DNA of 64,000 bases from CAVXTF01 sp963701375 (GCA_963701375.1 CAVOZT010000004.1:992001-1056000), one strand, 5' to 3'. Shown: positions 36,471 to 45,936, counted from the first letter of the stretch. A program made the numbers and translations. The notes: a model not told the origin generated them from the sequence alone.

Positions 36471-38902
36471 TCAACCATCGTGCGTTCCGGGTCGAGCCTT
36501 GGTGCCTGCGGGAGACCGAATTGGAGTTGGCGGTGCTCGCGCAAACCGAGTCGGTCTTCGCGCTGGCCAACGGGCACATCGGCTGGCGCGGGAACCTCGA
36601 CGAGGGCGAGCCACACGGTTTGCCAGGCTCCTATCTCAACGGCGTCTATGAGCTGCGGCCGCTGCCGTATGCAGAGGCCGGCTACGGGAATCCCGAGTCC
36701 GGGCAGACGGTCATCAATGTGACCAATGGCAAGCTGATCCGCCTTCTCGTCAATGACGAGCCGTTCGACGTCCGCTACGGGAAGCTGCGTGCCCATGAGC
36801 GGTGCCTGGACTTTCGGGCCGGCGTGCTCCGCCGGACTGCCGACTGGGCTTCGCCGGCCGGCTGCGCCGTCCGGGTGTCTTCGACCCGGTTGGTGTCCTT
36901 CGTCCAGCGATCGATTGCGGCGATCTGCTACGACGTCGAACCCCTCGACGCCCCGGCCCGGGTTGTCTTGCAGTCTGAGCTCGTGGCGAATGAGCAGCTC
37001 CCGTCGCTCGACAGTGACCCCCGGGTCGCGGCCGTGCTCGAGGCGCCATTGGTGGAGGAAGAACATGCGGCCAAGGGTGCGCGTGCCGGGCTAGTGCACT
37101 CGACGCGACACAGCGGTCTTCGAATCGCTGCGGTGATGGACCACGTCGTTGACGGACCGGTCGCAACCGAAGTGCAAGCGGAGAGCTTCCCGCATCTGGG
37201 GCGAGTGACGGTGACGGCAGCGATCGAGCCTGGACAGCGGCTGCGGCTGGTGAAGTTCGTCGCCTACGGCTGGTCGGGGTCTCGGTCGCTGCCTGGGGTG
37301 CGTGATCAGGCTGACGCGGCGCTCGCTGGGGCAAGCCTGACCGGTTGGGACGGGCTGCTTGCCGAGCAGCGGGCCTACCTCGACGCGTTCTGGGACCGTG
37401 CCGACGTGGAGCTCGACGGGGACTCCGAGATCCAGCAGGCGGTGCGGTTCTCGCTGTTCCACGTGTTGCAGGCCGGGGCCCGAGCGGAGGGCAGAGCGAT
37501 CGCAGCAAAAGGTCTGACCGGGCCAGGCTACGACGGTCATTGCTTCTGGGACACTGAAGCGTATGTGCTGCCAGTGCTCACCTACGTGGCTCCGGAAGTC
37601 GTCGCGCACACCCTGCGCTGGCGCCACTCCACGCTACCAATGGCCACTGAGCGTGCCAAGCAACTCGGACTGCGCGGTGCCGCGTTTCCGTGGCGAACCA
37701 TCCACGGCGAAGAGTGCTCCAGCTACTGGCCGGCGGGCGCGGCGGCTTTCCACATAAACGCCGACATCGCCGACGCAGTCATCCGCTATCTCGGCGCCAT
37801 CGACGATCAAGCCTTCGAACGAAGTATTGGCCTTGAGCTCCTGGTCGAAACGGCGCGGCTGTGGTGCTCGATCGGTCACCACGACGTAAAAGGGCGGTTC
37901 CGCGTCGACGGGGTCACCGGTCCCGATGAGTACAGCGCGATCGCCGACAACAACGTGTACACGAACCTGATGGCCCAGCAGAACCTGCGAGCCGCCGCGG
38001 ATGCCGCCAGTCGCCACCCCGAACGTGCCCGTGAGCTCGGGATCGACGAGGAGGAGACGGCCCGTTGGCGAGGCGCCGCCGAAGAGATGTATATCCCCTA
38101 CGATGACGCGCTCGGAGTCCACCCACAGGCAGAAGGTTTCACCGGCCACCAGGCCTGGGACTTCGCCGCCACGACGGCGGAGCAGTACCCCCTGCTGTTG
38201 AACTTCCCGTATTTCGATCTGTACCGCAAACAGGTGGTCAAGCAAGCCGATCTTGTGCTGGCAATGCACAGCCGCGGCGACGCGTTCACGGCCGAGCAGA
38301 AAGCTCGCAACTTCACTTACTACGAAAGGCTCACCGTCCGAGACTCCTCGTTGTCTGCCTGCACCCAGGCGGTGATCGCTGCCGAAGTTGGCCACCTTGG
38401 GCTGGCGTATGACTACCTGGCCGACGCAGCACTCATGGACCTCGATGATCTGGAACACAACACGCGAGACGGCCTGCACATCGCCGCCCTGGCCGGCAGC
38501 TGGATCGCTCTGGTCGCTGGCTTTGCCGGCATGCGGGACCGAGACGGAGTCCTGAGCTTTGCCCCTCGGCTCCCCGAGAAGCTGTCCCAGCTCGCCTTCA
38601 AAATCTCCTTAAGGCGGCGACGCTTGGCCATCGAGGTGCGGGCAGCATCGGCCACCTACTCCCTGCTCGAGGGTGAGCCGATGCACATCTCTCACCACGG
38701 GCAGTTGATTACAGCCGCCCTCAACGACCCGATCATGCGTCCGATCCCCCCCGTCCCAGCAGCGTCACCGACCCCGACACAACCACCTGGACGCGAGCCT
38801 GTCCGGCGTCGCCCAAGAGATACGAACGACAACGGACCTCGGAGATCACACCTCAGTCACTACGAACAGGCTGAGTGGAGAGGGGAGAGTCACCAGACGT
38901 AG
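36467..38902 (+). CDS. Glycoside hydrolase family 65 disaccharide phosphorylase
   Basis: An 811-aa GH65 enzyme. The N-terminal beta-sandwich starts with FALANGHIGWRGNLDEGEPH. The (alpha/alpha)6 barrel has GYDGHCFWDTEAYVLPVLTY and the catalytic acid Glu in VDGVTGPDEYSAIADNN. The C-terminal beta domain ends with a Pro-rich tail. GH65 enzymes phosphorolyse maltose, trehalose, kojibiose or nigerose with inversion, giving glucose and beta-glucose 1-phosphate. The coupled beta-PGM-like gene upstream completes entry to glycolysis. Which disaccharide is used cannot be told. Its 3' end overlaps the convergent VOC gene by 13 bases. Confidence 0.9.
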   Translation: MINHRAFRVEPWCLRETELELAVLAQTESVFALANGHIGWRGNLDEGEPHGLPGSYLNGVYELRPLPYAEAGYGNPESGQTVINVTNGKLIRLLVNDEPFDVRYGKLRAHERCLDFRAGVLRRTADWASPAGCAVRVSSTRLVSFVQRSIAAICYDVEPLDAPARVVLQSELVANEQLPSLDSDPRVAAVLEAPLVEEEHAAKGARAGLVHSTRHSGLRIAAVMDHVVDGPVATEVQAESFPHLGRVTVTAAIEPGQRLRLVKFVAYGWSGSRSLPGVRDQADAALAGASLTGWDGLLAEQRAYLDAFWDRADVELDGDSEIQQAVRFSLFHVLQAGARAEGRAIAAKGLTGPGYDGHCFWDTEAYVLPVLTYVAPEVVAHTLRWRHSTLPMATERAKQLGLRGAAFPWRTIHGEECSSYWPAGAAAFHINADIADAVIRYLGAIDDQAFERSIGLELLVETARLWCSIGHHDVKGRFRVDGVTGPDEYSAIADNNVYTNLMAQQNLRAAADAASRHPERARELGIDEEETARWRGAAEEMYIPYDDALGVHPQAEGFTGHQAWDFAATTAEQYPLLLNFPYFDLYRKQVVKQADLVLAMHSRGDAFTAEQKARNFTYYERLTVRDSSLSACTQAVIAAEVGHLGLAYDYLADAALMDLDDLEHNTRDGLHIAALAGSWIALVAGFAGMRDRDGVLSFAPRLPEKLSQLAFKISLRRRRLAIEVRAASATYSLLEGEPMHISHHGQLITAALNDPIMRPIPPVPAASPTPTQPPGREPVRRRPRDTNDNGPRRSHLSHYEQAEWRGESHQT

Positions 38903-39339
38903 ATCCGGGACATAATCTCGTGTCTCACGGCCTGATCAGGCCCCGGATAGGTGATGACAAACGGCATGCCGCTCGGGTCGCGGCCTTCGACCAACGTAAA
39001 GCCGTCACCAGCGGTGGTGCAGACGTGAGCGGACCGATCCTTGAGAAACCGCTCACAGCGACGGAGGTCTTCGTCTCCCGCCGCTGTCCAGATCACATAC
39101 TGCACACCGATGCTACCCAGCGCATGTTGAGGGTTGTGTCCCATTTCGCGCAGGTAGAGCTGAAATGCGTCTGCACTGACCAACAGAGCGGCAGAGACAC
39201 TACGAATCGTGACCTCCATTCCGAGGATCTCGCGATAGAAGGTCACCGACAATTCCAAGTCGTTGACGAACATCACCGCCGAAGTAAGCCGAGCGCTACC
39301 GACCGCCGGCGGCGCGCTTGGTTCAGGATCCCTCTGCAT
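38890..39339 (-). CDS. VOC superfamily (glyoxalase/dioxygenase-like) protein
   Basis: A 149-aa protein with one vicinal-oxygen-chelate domain: TSAVMFVNDLELSVTFYREI plus LGMEV for the first beta-alpha-beta-beta-beta unit, then LRRCERFLKDRSAHVCTT and RDPSGMPFVITYPGP for the second. The typical first metal His is not evident at the N-terminal strand, so metal-dependent catalysis is uncertain; resistance- or binding-type members are possible. It is convergent with the GH65 gene and overlaps its end. Confidence 0.75.
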   Translation of the reverse strand: MQRDPEPSAPPAVGSARLTSAVMFVNDLELSVTFYREILGMEVTIRSVSAALLVSADAFQLYLREMGHNPQHALGSIGVQYVIWTAAGDEDLRRCERFLKDRSAHVCTTAGDGFTLVEGRDPSGMPFVITYPGPDQAVRHEIMSRIYVW

Positions 39340-39975
39340 CAGGCGATACCCGCCCGTGGCGGATTCGTCGCCAGAGAGCGTTGACGCTGTGTTGGGTCCA
39401 TGTTGGAACCCCCGATCTCCCCCGAAAGTGGGGTCAGCGCCAAACTATCCCACCGATACGAGGACAGATCGCTTGTCGGCGACGCGTGGATGCCGTGTAC
39501 CCTGCGAAGTTTCAGGGCACTGCGCCCGGCATGTCCGGGGCTGGGGCAGGCTTGCTCCGCACTTCCAGATCTAGCGGACCGGGCCGATCAGGAGCGCTTG
39601 GTGGGAGACCTTCGGGCGGATGGGCTGTTCCGCTCCGGCCCCCAGATGCAGGACTGGTCCTGGCAGGCTCGCAGCGGGGTCCAACTGGAAGTCCGCTCGC
39701 GCCTCGTGCACCAAGGCCGCGCCCATCGACTGTCGGTCGTGCAGTGAGGCGGTCGCAACCCCGCTGGCAGGGAGCCCTGATCCCACGGGCCGACCAGGCC
39801 GAGCAGGGTCAGCCTTCGGGGAATACCCGGTCTCCACCGTCGCTCGGGGTCTTAATCGATCTTCATCGCGCGCTTACTGACGCTGCTGCGCTCCGACCTG
39901 TCATGCCGTGTTCAATAAGTAGTCACTGAATAGGGAGTGATAACGGCGGGCGTGGAGTGACCGGAGGTGTAACCG
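39340..39975. other. Region of uncertain content
   Basis: 636 bases. A plus frame ending at 39747 (LADRADQERLVGDLRADGLF, then MQDWSWQARSGVQLEVRSRL) has some coding character but no recognised family and no clear start; it could be the 3' end of a decayed gene. No RNA gene seen. The FAD reductase promoter should lie at the right end. Confidence 0.25.
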
Positions 39976-41226
39976 ATGCAGAGGCGAAGTGGCGTTGGGC
40001 CGTTCGTGGTCGTCGGCGGTGGGCTCGCCGGAGGCAACGCCGCGGTGACGCTCCGCGAGGAAGGCTTCGCAGGCCGAATCATCCTCATCGGTCGAGAACC
40101 GGGGATCCCGTTTGGTCGCCCCCCGCTTTCCAAGACGTACCTCCGTTCGGCCGAGGATCTCGAAGGATGGTATGTCAGGCCAACAGATTGGTATGACGAG
40201 TACGAAGTGGAGCGGGTCCACTCCGTTGTTACCCGGGTGTATGTGACCGATCACGCTGTATTGCTCGACTCGAACAGACAACTTCAATACCAGAAGATCT
40301 TGATAGCGACGGGCGGACGCAATCGCCGGCTCGAAGTTCCAGGGGCGCACCTCCCGGGGATCCACTATCTGCGCACGGTTGCTGAGTGCGACGCGATCAA
40401 GTACGAAGCCGCTCCAAATCGGTCCGCGGTCGTGGTGGGCATGGGGTTTATCGGGTCCGAGGTGACTGCCTCTCTGACACAGCTCGGTGTTCACGTGACC
40501 TCGATATTTCCAGACAAATCACCGCTCCAGAGGGTGCTCGGTCCCGAAATCGGCAGGGCATTCGGCGCGATTCACCAGGCGCAAGGAGTCGACCTGCGCA
40601 GCGAAGATCAGATCGTTGAGTTCGAGGGGACCGACCGGGTCGAAGCCGCCGTGACCGCAAAGGGCGTCCGGGTGGCTTGCGACTTCGTTGTCGTCGGCAT
40701 CGGGATCGAGCCCGAGATGCCGGAGTTCGAGGGAGGGACCGTCGCGCAGTCAAATGGCGTGCTCGTCGACGACCTGTGTCGAACGAGCGCTCCGGATGTC
40801 TACGCGGCGGGGGATTTGGCCAACCAACTACACCCGGTTTTCGGGCGCGTTCGCGTCGAGCACTACAACAACGGCGAAAAACAGGGCCGAGCCGCAGCAA
40901 GGTCGATGCTTGGCTCAACCACTCCATACGACTATGTGCACAGCTTCTGGTCCGATCAGTACGAGCAGAAGCTCGAATACGTGGGCCACGCCACGAAATG
41001 GGACCGGTTCGTTGTGCGCGGAAGTTTGGAGGAGCGAAAACTGATCGGCTTCTACCTGCCAGACGGCCAATTGCGGGCGGCGGTCGGCCTTGACCGTGGC
41101 GGTGACCCCGAGCTCGACACCGACTCGGAGATGGCGGCATGCGCGCGTCTAGTAGGGGTTCGGGCTCGACCGACACCTGGTCAGCTCGCAGATGAACGAG
41201 TGGACCTTTGGTCGCTTGCGCGCTGA
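39976..41226 (+). CDS. FAD-dependent ferredoxin/rubredoxin reductase-like oxidoreductase
   Basis: A 416-aa pyridine-nucleotide-disulfide-fold flavoprotein. FVVVGGGLAGGNAAVTLREE binds FAD, AVVVGMGFIGSEVTASLTQL binds NAD(P)H, and SAPDVYAAGDLANQ is the second FAD motif. The C-terminal reductase domain (SFWSDQYEQKLEYVGHATKW) marks the oxygenase-coupled ferredoxin reductase type (BphA4/AIF-like), which lacks redox cysteines. It could serve the Rieske ferredoxin at 22693, but the genes are far apart. It converges with the SDR of the pterin operon. Confidence 0.88.
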   Translation: MQRRSGVGPFVVVGGGLAGGNAAVTLREEGFAGRIILIGREPGIPFGRPPLSKTYLRSAEDLEGWYVRPTDWYDEYEVERVHSVVTRVYVTDHAVLLDSNRQLQYQKILIATGGRNRRLEVPGAHLPGIHYLRTVAECDAIKYEAAPNRSAVVVGMGFIGSEVTASLTQLGVHVTSIFPDKSPLQRVLGPEIGRAFGAIHQAQGVDLRSEDQIVEFEGTDRVEAAVTAKGVRVACDFVVVGIGIEPEMPEFEGGTVAQSNGVLVDDLCRTSAPDVYAAGDLANQLHPVFGRVRVEHYNNGEKQGRAAARSMLGSTTPYDYVHSFWSDQYEQKLEYVGHATKWDRFVVRGSLEERKLIGFYLPDGQLRAAVGLDRGGDPELDTDSEMAACARLVGVRARPTPGQLADERVDLWSLAR

Positions 41227-41258
41227 GCCAGCCCGAGTCTCCGCCCTCGGGCCCACTG

Positions 41259-41984
41259 CTAAGCGTTCGAGAAGAGAGTGATATTGGCGCCGCTCGCGGA
41301 GACGAGGGGGGTGTCGAGTAGCGCGACGATCAGTCCTGCGACGTCACCAGGCGTGAGTCCGGGCTGCAGCTCGGGGTTGGCCCGCTGCAGCATCTGAGTG
41401 TCGACCGCGCCGGGACTGATACAGATCGCGCTGATGCCGTGCCCCTTACCTTCGACCGCGATCGCCTCGGTAAGCCCAATGACTCCGTACTTCGAGACGT
41501 TATATGCGGCCAGGCCCGGGAACTTCTCGGTCGCGTAGACGCCGGAAAGCGACGCGATGTTGACGATCCGTCCTTCGCCTGCGGTACGCATCGCGGTGAA
41601 CGCCTGACGGCAACAGAGGAATGAGCCCGTCAGGTTGACCGCCAACGTATGTTCCCAGATCTCCGGGGTCGTTTCGGCGAACAGCGCCGGTGTGAGCACG
41701 CCGGCCGCGCAGACGAGGGCCGCGAGCGTGCCAGTCCGATCACTGGCAGCAAAAAGGCGCTCGACATCCTCGACCTTGCTGACGTCTGCTGGAACAGCAG
41801 CGGCATAGCCTCCCGACTCGCGGATGCGACTGGCCACAGCTTCGAGTGCCTCGTGGTCGCGGGCGGCGAGGACGACGTGTGCGCCGGCCGCCGCCATCGC
41901 CTCAGCGGTAGCTGCCCCTATGCCTCGGCTGGCGCCGGTGACGACGGCCACCCGTCCCGCAAGCCAATGCTTCGGCTCAGCCAC
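41259..41984 (-). CDS. Short-chain dehydrogenase/reductase (possible sepiapterin-reductase role)
   Basis: A 241-aa classical SDR from GTG 41984, overlapping the glycosyltransferase stop by eight bases. VAVVTGASRGIGAATAEAMA is the TGxxxGIG cofactor motif, LVCAAGV corresponds to NNAG, and the catalytic triad is Ser in NIASLSGVYAT plus AAYNVSKYG (YxxxK). As the last gene of an operon led by a pyruvoyl-tetrahydropterin synthase, the likely role is reducing the pterin side chain, as sepiapterin reductase does. That is inference from context; the sequence alone gives only SDR. Confidence 0.88.
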   Translation of the reverse strand: MAEPKHWLAGRVAVVTGASRGIGAATAEAMAAAGAHVVLAARDHEALEAVASRIRESGGYAAAVPADVSKVEDVERLFAASDRTGTLAALVCAAGVLTPALFAETTPEIWEHTLAVNLTGSFLCCRQAFTAMRTAGEGRIVNIASLSGVYATEKFPGLAAYNVSKYGVIGLTEAIAVEGKGHGISAICISPGAVDTQMLQRANPELQPGLTPGDVAGLIVALLDTPLVSASGANITLFSNA

Positions 41985-43075
41985 TGATTGCGGCCCGTAC
42001 CCCTGAAGTCGCCACCCGCTCATAAAGTTGTTCGTGCAGGTCGAGGCTCTGCTGTAGGTCGAGCTTGCTCTCGGCATGATCGCGACATCCGGAGCGCGAG
42101 ATCTCGTTGGTCCTCGCGACAGCGTCTGCTGCCGCGTCGGTGTCGCTGGGGGTTACTAGGAAGCCCGTCACCCCATCGACGATCACTTCATCGAGTGCCC
42201 CCCGGCGGAAGGCGACTACAGGCGTGCCGCACGCTTGCGCTTCGGCGGCGACCATTCCGAACGGCTCCTCCCACATCGCCGGGCAAAGGACGACCGCTGC
42301 GCGAGCCATCACCCTCCATAGCGCCGATCTCGGAATGCCGGGACGAACAACGACGCCAGGCTCGGCGCGTCGCGGGTCGATCTCTTTAAGCGCGTATTCG
42401 TCGTCGTAGTTGTCGCCATAGACGTCAATGCCGACTCCTGCAGACTTGGCGATCTCGATCGCTTCGGCGACTCCCTTCTCGGGGCTCAGCCTGCCGGCGA
42501 AGAGAGCGCGATCCCCTGCTGTCGGCGACCAGCGGATCGACCGCGTGGGGACGTAAGGCGGCAAGATCGCGTCGACTGTGACGACCTGGAACCACGCTCT
42601 CGCCTGGCATCCGGATACACAGGCAACCGTCGGTGGGGGGTCGAGGTGAACCGCCGCGCGCACCGCCTCGGCAACCTTCTGGTCCGGGGGTAGGTGAAGT
42701 GTGTGCACTACCGGAGCATTCAACGCAGTTGCGAGGCTGAACGCCGGGCGCGTCGAAAGCGTGATTGTGCACAATGTCGTATCGGGTCCCCCGAATCGCG
42801 TTGTAGACGCCGCCAAACGCCATTCCAGCCTCCCTGGACTCGGGCGCGACTCCTTCACTTGAAGCTCGGTAGAGCGTGGCAGCGAGAACCCGGTGATCGA
42901 TCCCTGTGTCGATCACTCGCACGCCTTGTACTTCCGATCCAGAAGCAGCATAAATGTGAACCTCGTGACCCCTTCCCGCGAGGCCGCGTGCCAGATCGGA
43001 TACGAATGCCTGCGATCCGCCGCGCTGGGGTTCTCGGATCACCGAAACCAGAGGCGCAACAATCGCCACCTTCAT
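41977..43075 (-). CDS. GT4-like glycosyltransferase (frameshifted)
   Basis: From ATG 43075, overlapping the methyltransferase stop (ATGA). The N-terminal domain has MKVAIVAPLVSVIREPQRGG, then GLAGRGHEVHIYAASGSEV and YDIVHNHAFDAP. A one-base shift near 42747 moves the frame to AFSLATALNAPVVHTLHLPP. The C-terminal domain has ALFAGRLSPEKGVAEAIEIA, then VVLCPAMWEEPFGMVAAEAQ plus ACGTPVVA, the E-x7-E sugar-nucleotide region of GT4 enzymes. About 365 aa when joined, the usual GT-B size. Lying between pterin-type genes, its acceptor may be a tetrahydropterin. Confidence 0.85.
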
Positions 43076-43859
43076 GAGGCGATCACCTTGAACGCGAGAT
43101 CGCGCGGCGGGTTGATTCCGAGCATCGCGTAGGGGACCCGACGCCACCCTCGGCGACGTACCTCCGCAACCGCGCCGGGATAGAAGATCTCCGTCAGTTC
43201 GGCAGCCTCGTCGCGACTGGCGAACTCGACAAACATCTCTCCGTCGAAGCGCACATACTCATAGCCATGGGCAGCGAGCCAGGGGATCCCGTTCGGCCAG
43301 ATGATGACGACTAGGCCACCCGGTCTGCACACCCGCTCCATCTCGACCAGGCCGGCTTCGCCACCGTGTCCCGGATCGGGCGTAAACGCCGAACACGCCA
43401 CCACCAAATCAGCGTAGGCGTTGGTCACAGGCAGCTCGTCAAAAAGAACCCATGGATCACGTTGGCGCGGTCCCCATGATGTGCTCGCCCGAGCTTTTGA
43501 TTCAGGATCTCGCGCAACTGTTCAGCGGGTTCAATGGCCACAACCTCGCTTGCGCGCATCACGAGTTCCAATGTCAATCGTCCCGTACCTGCAGCCACCT
43601 CGACGATCCGGTCGACATACGACGGCATCCACTCGAGCACGCTGGAGTGGATCCGCTCAGCGCTGACAAGCCGATCGTAAAGATCCGGCTCGAGCCGGTA
43701 CAAGAGTTCCCACGCAAGAGTGATGTCCAGCCGCGGGTCGCAGTCACTGCTTGGTACGAACCGTCTCGCCTCTTCTTGCGTTAGCACCCCGACGTCCTCG
43801 GCTGTGTACCGACATCTGAAATCCACGTCCCGCTGGGGCGGTGTCTCAGGCGCGATCAA
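43072..43859 (-). CDS. Class I SAM-dependent methyltransferase (frameshifted)
   Basis: Two frames joined by one extra T in a run of five T near 43438. The N-terminal part has LDITLAWELLYRLEPDLYDR and the SAM motif I VDRIVEVAAGTGRLTLELV, then EVVAIEPAEQLREIL (motif II). The C-terminal part has ADLVVACSAFTPDPGHGGEA and ERVCRPGGLVVIIWPNGIP. TTG 43859 is the probable start, overlapping the upstream gene's end by 14 bases; the product is about 260 aa. It could methylate the pterin or sugar of the operon's product. Substrate is not inferable from sequence. Confidence 0.82.
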
Positions 43860-44316
43860 CTTGAGCCCAGTTCTTGTCCGTCTCCCACAGCCGGACTGAT
43901 CGCAAGGAACCTTCAGGGAATTCCGATCGGACCCGGTCCCAGAACGCCAGCGCCAAGTTTTCGGCGGTCGGGATTCGGCCTTCCAGCCAGGGAACATCGG
44001 TATTCAGGTTGCGGTGGTCAACGTCCTCGATGATCCGACGGCAGACCACCTCCGAGAGATGCTTCAGGTCCACGACGTAACCAGTTGCCGGATCGATCTC
44101 GCCGGCCACCACAACCTCCAGAACGTAATTGTGCCCATGCAGATTCGCACACTTCCCGAACAGGAGCTGATTCTTCTCATCGGATAGGTTGGGATCGCGC
44201 AGCTGGTGCGCGGCATTGAAGGATTCACGGCGACATACCCGCACGGTTCGCGAGTTCTCCATTTTCGCTCCATCGGCGACGGCGCCTTCTACATCGCTGA
44301 GATCGTGATCCACCAT
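43846..44316 (-). CDS. 6-pyruvoyl-tetrahydropterin synthase/6-carboxytetrahydropterin synthase family
   Basis: A 156-aa T-fold enzyme. Zinc His residues are in SFNAAHQL and NLHGHNYVL. The catalytic Cys is in FGKCANLHGHN, a C-x3-HGH spacing as in QueD. GEIDPATGYVVDLKHLSE and DHRNLNTDVPW resemble the animal-type pyruvoyl-tetrahydropterin synthases more than short QueD proteins, and the pterin-anchoring Glu is in LWETDKN. No queC, queE or queF is nearby, so a tetrahydropterin cofactor pathway is favoured over queuosine. It is the first gene of four overlapping genes. FolE at 29992 makes the likely substrate. Confidence 0.88.
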   Translation of the reverse strand: MVDHDLSDVEGAVADGAKMENSRTVRVCRRESFNAAHQLRDPNLSDEKNQLLFGKCANLHGHNYVLEVVVAGEIDPATGYVVDLKHLSEVVCRRIIEDVDHRNLNTDVPWLEGRIPTAENLALAFWDRVRSEFPEGSLRSVRLWETDKNWAQVDRA

Positions 44317-44865
44317 CTCAACCTCCTAGCCTGTCGCTGCGCTCATCACCCACCTCGACGATACCGCCCCCACTGACCCGCTGGCAGAGTGTCGCTCGTG
44401 TACACCAACCAGTGGATTGAGATCGAGCAATCCTGGTTCTCGTGGAACTCGTGCCCCACCGCGACCTACGCAAGACGGGGTGCATCCGAATCCTCGGTAG
44501 TCGTGCACATGTCTGCTCAGTCAAAGAGGGGGCGGTCGTCTGAGGAGGCGAAGAACCCTGGCTGCTTCGAGGCTACGAGCAGGGACGCCGTTGCCGGGGG
44601 GTGTTTCTCGACCAGCACTAGGTTCCGGTTGCGCCGGGCCGGGGTTATCCACCGGATTCGAATCAAACGCTTTCATGGTCGAGCCCATCCAGAACAAGAA
44701 TTCAAATTTGCTCCACCGGAGCTGGTGCATTCATGGGGATAATTCGGCCGGTGGTTTGAAGGCGCGCAGAAACGCAGAGTTGCTCTTCGGTGTTCACCCA
44801 AGAAGCGATAGAGCACTCGAAAAAATTCATGCACAGTCCGAACAGTGAGATGAAAGAGTAGGGCG
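44317..44865. other. Intergenic region, nothing recognised
   Basis: 549 bases between the divergent pterin operon and the hypothetical gene at 44866. No frame is convincing and no RNA or repeat is identified. The promoter of the pterin operon should be near 44320-44400, but no clear boxes are seen. Confidence 0.3.
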
Positions 44866-45246
44866 ATGATCGAGGTTTGGGATCTGTGGTTTCCCGATGC
44901 GGGAGCCACCGGAATATCTTTCGCTCGAAGCCGAGTGGAATCCGAGGTGGCCGGTGATCGACTGTTGCTACACGCCGCACCGTGGCTTCTGGACGTGACC
45001 GTACGCAGTGAGGATGGCGAGACGCTCGCCAGAGGCGAGAAGCTGAAACGTCACGAGAAGGGCCCAATGTCATTCCTCGTCCGCAAGGACAGGGAGATCA
45101 CGCTCGAGGACGGATGGCCGACCGAGGTAGATCTCGGAAGGCTTGTAATCCTTCCCGGCGGTGAGGCCTGCATCCTGCAGAAGTGGTGGAACGCCGAGGA
45201 CAAGAGTGAGTGGCGCTGGGTCGTGGAGTTCTACAACCACATCTGA
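44866..45246 (+). CDS. Conserved-looking hypothetical protein
   Basis: A 126-aa soluble protein from ATG 44866 (GTAGGG upstream). It starts MIEVWDLWFPDAGATGISFA and ends ILQKWWNAEDKSEWRWVVEF plus YNHI, with beta-strand-rich, acidic and Trp-rich sequence in between. Codon use and regular hydrophobic pattern make it a real gene. No catalytic motif, signal peptide or membrane segment. I do not recognise a named family. It stands alone between the pterin operon and the mobile element. Confidence 0.65.
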   Translation: MIEVWDLWFPDAGATGISFARSRVESEVAGDRLLLHAAPWLLDVTVRSEDGETLARGEKLKRHEKGPMSFLVRKDREITLEDGWPTEVDLGRLVILPGGEACILQKWWNAEDKSEWRWVVEFYNHI

Positions 45247-45600
45247 GCCCTACCGCGAGGAAAAGAACTCTTCGGAGCGGCGGCTTTACTTCAAGCAGGG
45301 ATGAGGGGCTGCGTGTACGAACCGATGGCAACCAAACTCAGCGGGCGAGATGGTGAGGCAGTTGGCCACGATGAGGGCGCTTGGACGCTCGGCGCGAGGA
45401 ACCGCATTGGTGTATCCGCGGTGCTGTGGCCCGCGCCTCGGCCCACCGCACATCTGAGCTCTTCTCATCTGTTTGTTGCCTCTGTTTGTTGCCGCCACTC
45501 AAACCTGAGCAAGAGGTAGGCGCCCGCTCCCACGGGGATTTGGACCCTTCAGGTGCCGACAACTGCTCGGCGCCGCTTTCGGGCGCTCTCTAATACGCGT
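45247..45600. other. Intergenic region left of the mobile element
   Basis: 354 bases with short frames on both strands but no recognisable gene, RNA or repeat. The repeated GTTTGTTGCCTCTGTTTGTTGCC near 45470-45492 is the only obvious local feature. Confidence 0.25.
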
Positions 45601-45657
45601 CTTAAGGGGGGTAGGAGTAACGTCCTATTACCTCCCCCTAAGGGGACTCGAACCCCT
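45601..45657 (-). repeat. Imperfect inverted repeat joined to a tRNA T-arm-like fragment
   Basis: CTTAAGGGGGGTAGGAGTAA (45601-45620) pairs imperfectly with TTACCTCCCCCTAAG (45628-45642). Overlapping its right edge, minus-strand 45657-45641 reads AGGGGTTCGAGTCCCCT, a perfect five-pair T-arm with the TTCGAGT loop. No 5' part of a tRNA is found within 100 bases. It may be the left end of the mobile element and a relic of an integration site. Confidence 0.5.
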
Positions 45658-45747
45658 CGCTTCAGCGTTCACACCTCCGACGCACTTCTCTCGGTGAAAA
45701 ACAAAGATAACCGTGTGATTCCCGGCTGTCAGGGAGACTTCGGCGGT

Positions 45748-45936
45748 CTACCTGGGCGACGAGGGTGCTCGCGAGCCCAGTGTTCGATTTGCTCTTTTCG
45801 CCGAGACGCGTCCGATCGCCAAGTGTGCTTCCGGTTGTGGGAAGTCCTCATAGGCATTGATTAATTGGTCCACTCGCTGCCGAGAGACACCCAGAAGTTC
45901 GGAGATTTCCGTCACGCTCACGAGATCGAGGGTCAC
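45748..45936 (-). CDS. Small HTH (AlpA/excisionase-like) DNA-binding protein
   Basis: A 62-aa protein from GTG 45936: SVTEISELLGVSRQRVDQLI, then NAYEDFPQPEAHLAIGR matches MerR/AlpA-type small HTH proteins in which an HTH is followed by DFPxPxA. After GR the tail (VSAKRANRTLGSRAPSSPR) departs from the usual GRxWxxxxVxxW, so a frameshift there is possible. It is divergent from the recombinase-fold gene at 46067 and probably regulates that promoter or acts as a directionality factor. Confidence 0.6.
   Translation of the reverse strand: MTLDLVSVTEISELLGVSRQRVDQLINAYEDFPQPEAHLAIGRVSAKRANRTLGSRAPSSPR

Noticed and set aside
43846..44316. Queuosine biosynthesis operon
   Set aside because: The enzyme has the C-x3-HGH motif of QueD, but no queC, queE or queF gene is near and the overlapping genes are MTase, GT and SDR.
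45470..45492. Possible CRISPR or tandem-repeat array
   Set aside because: GTTTGTTGCC occurs only twice, without spacers or cas genes.
41601..45657. Possible complete tRNA gene at 45641-45657
   Set aside because: Only the T-arm is present. No matching acceptor 5' strand, D-arm or anticodon arm was found within 100 bases.
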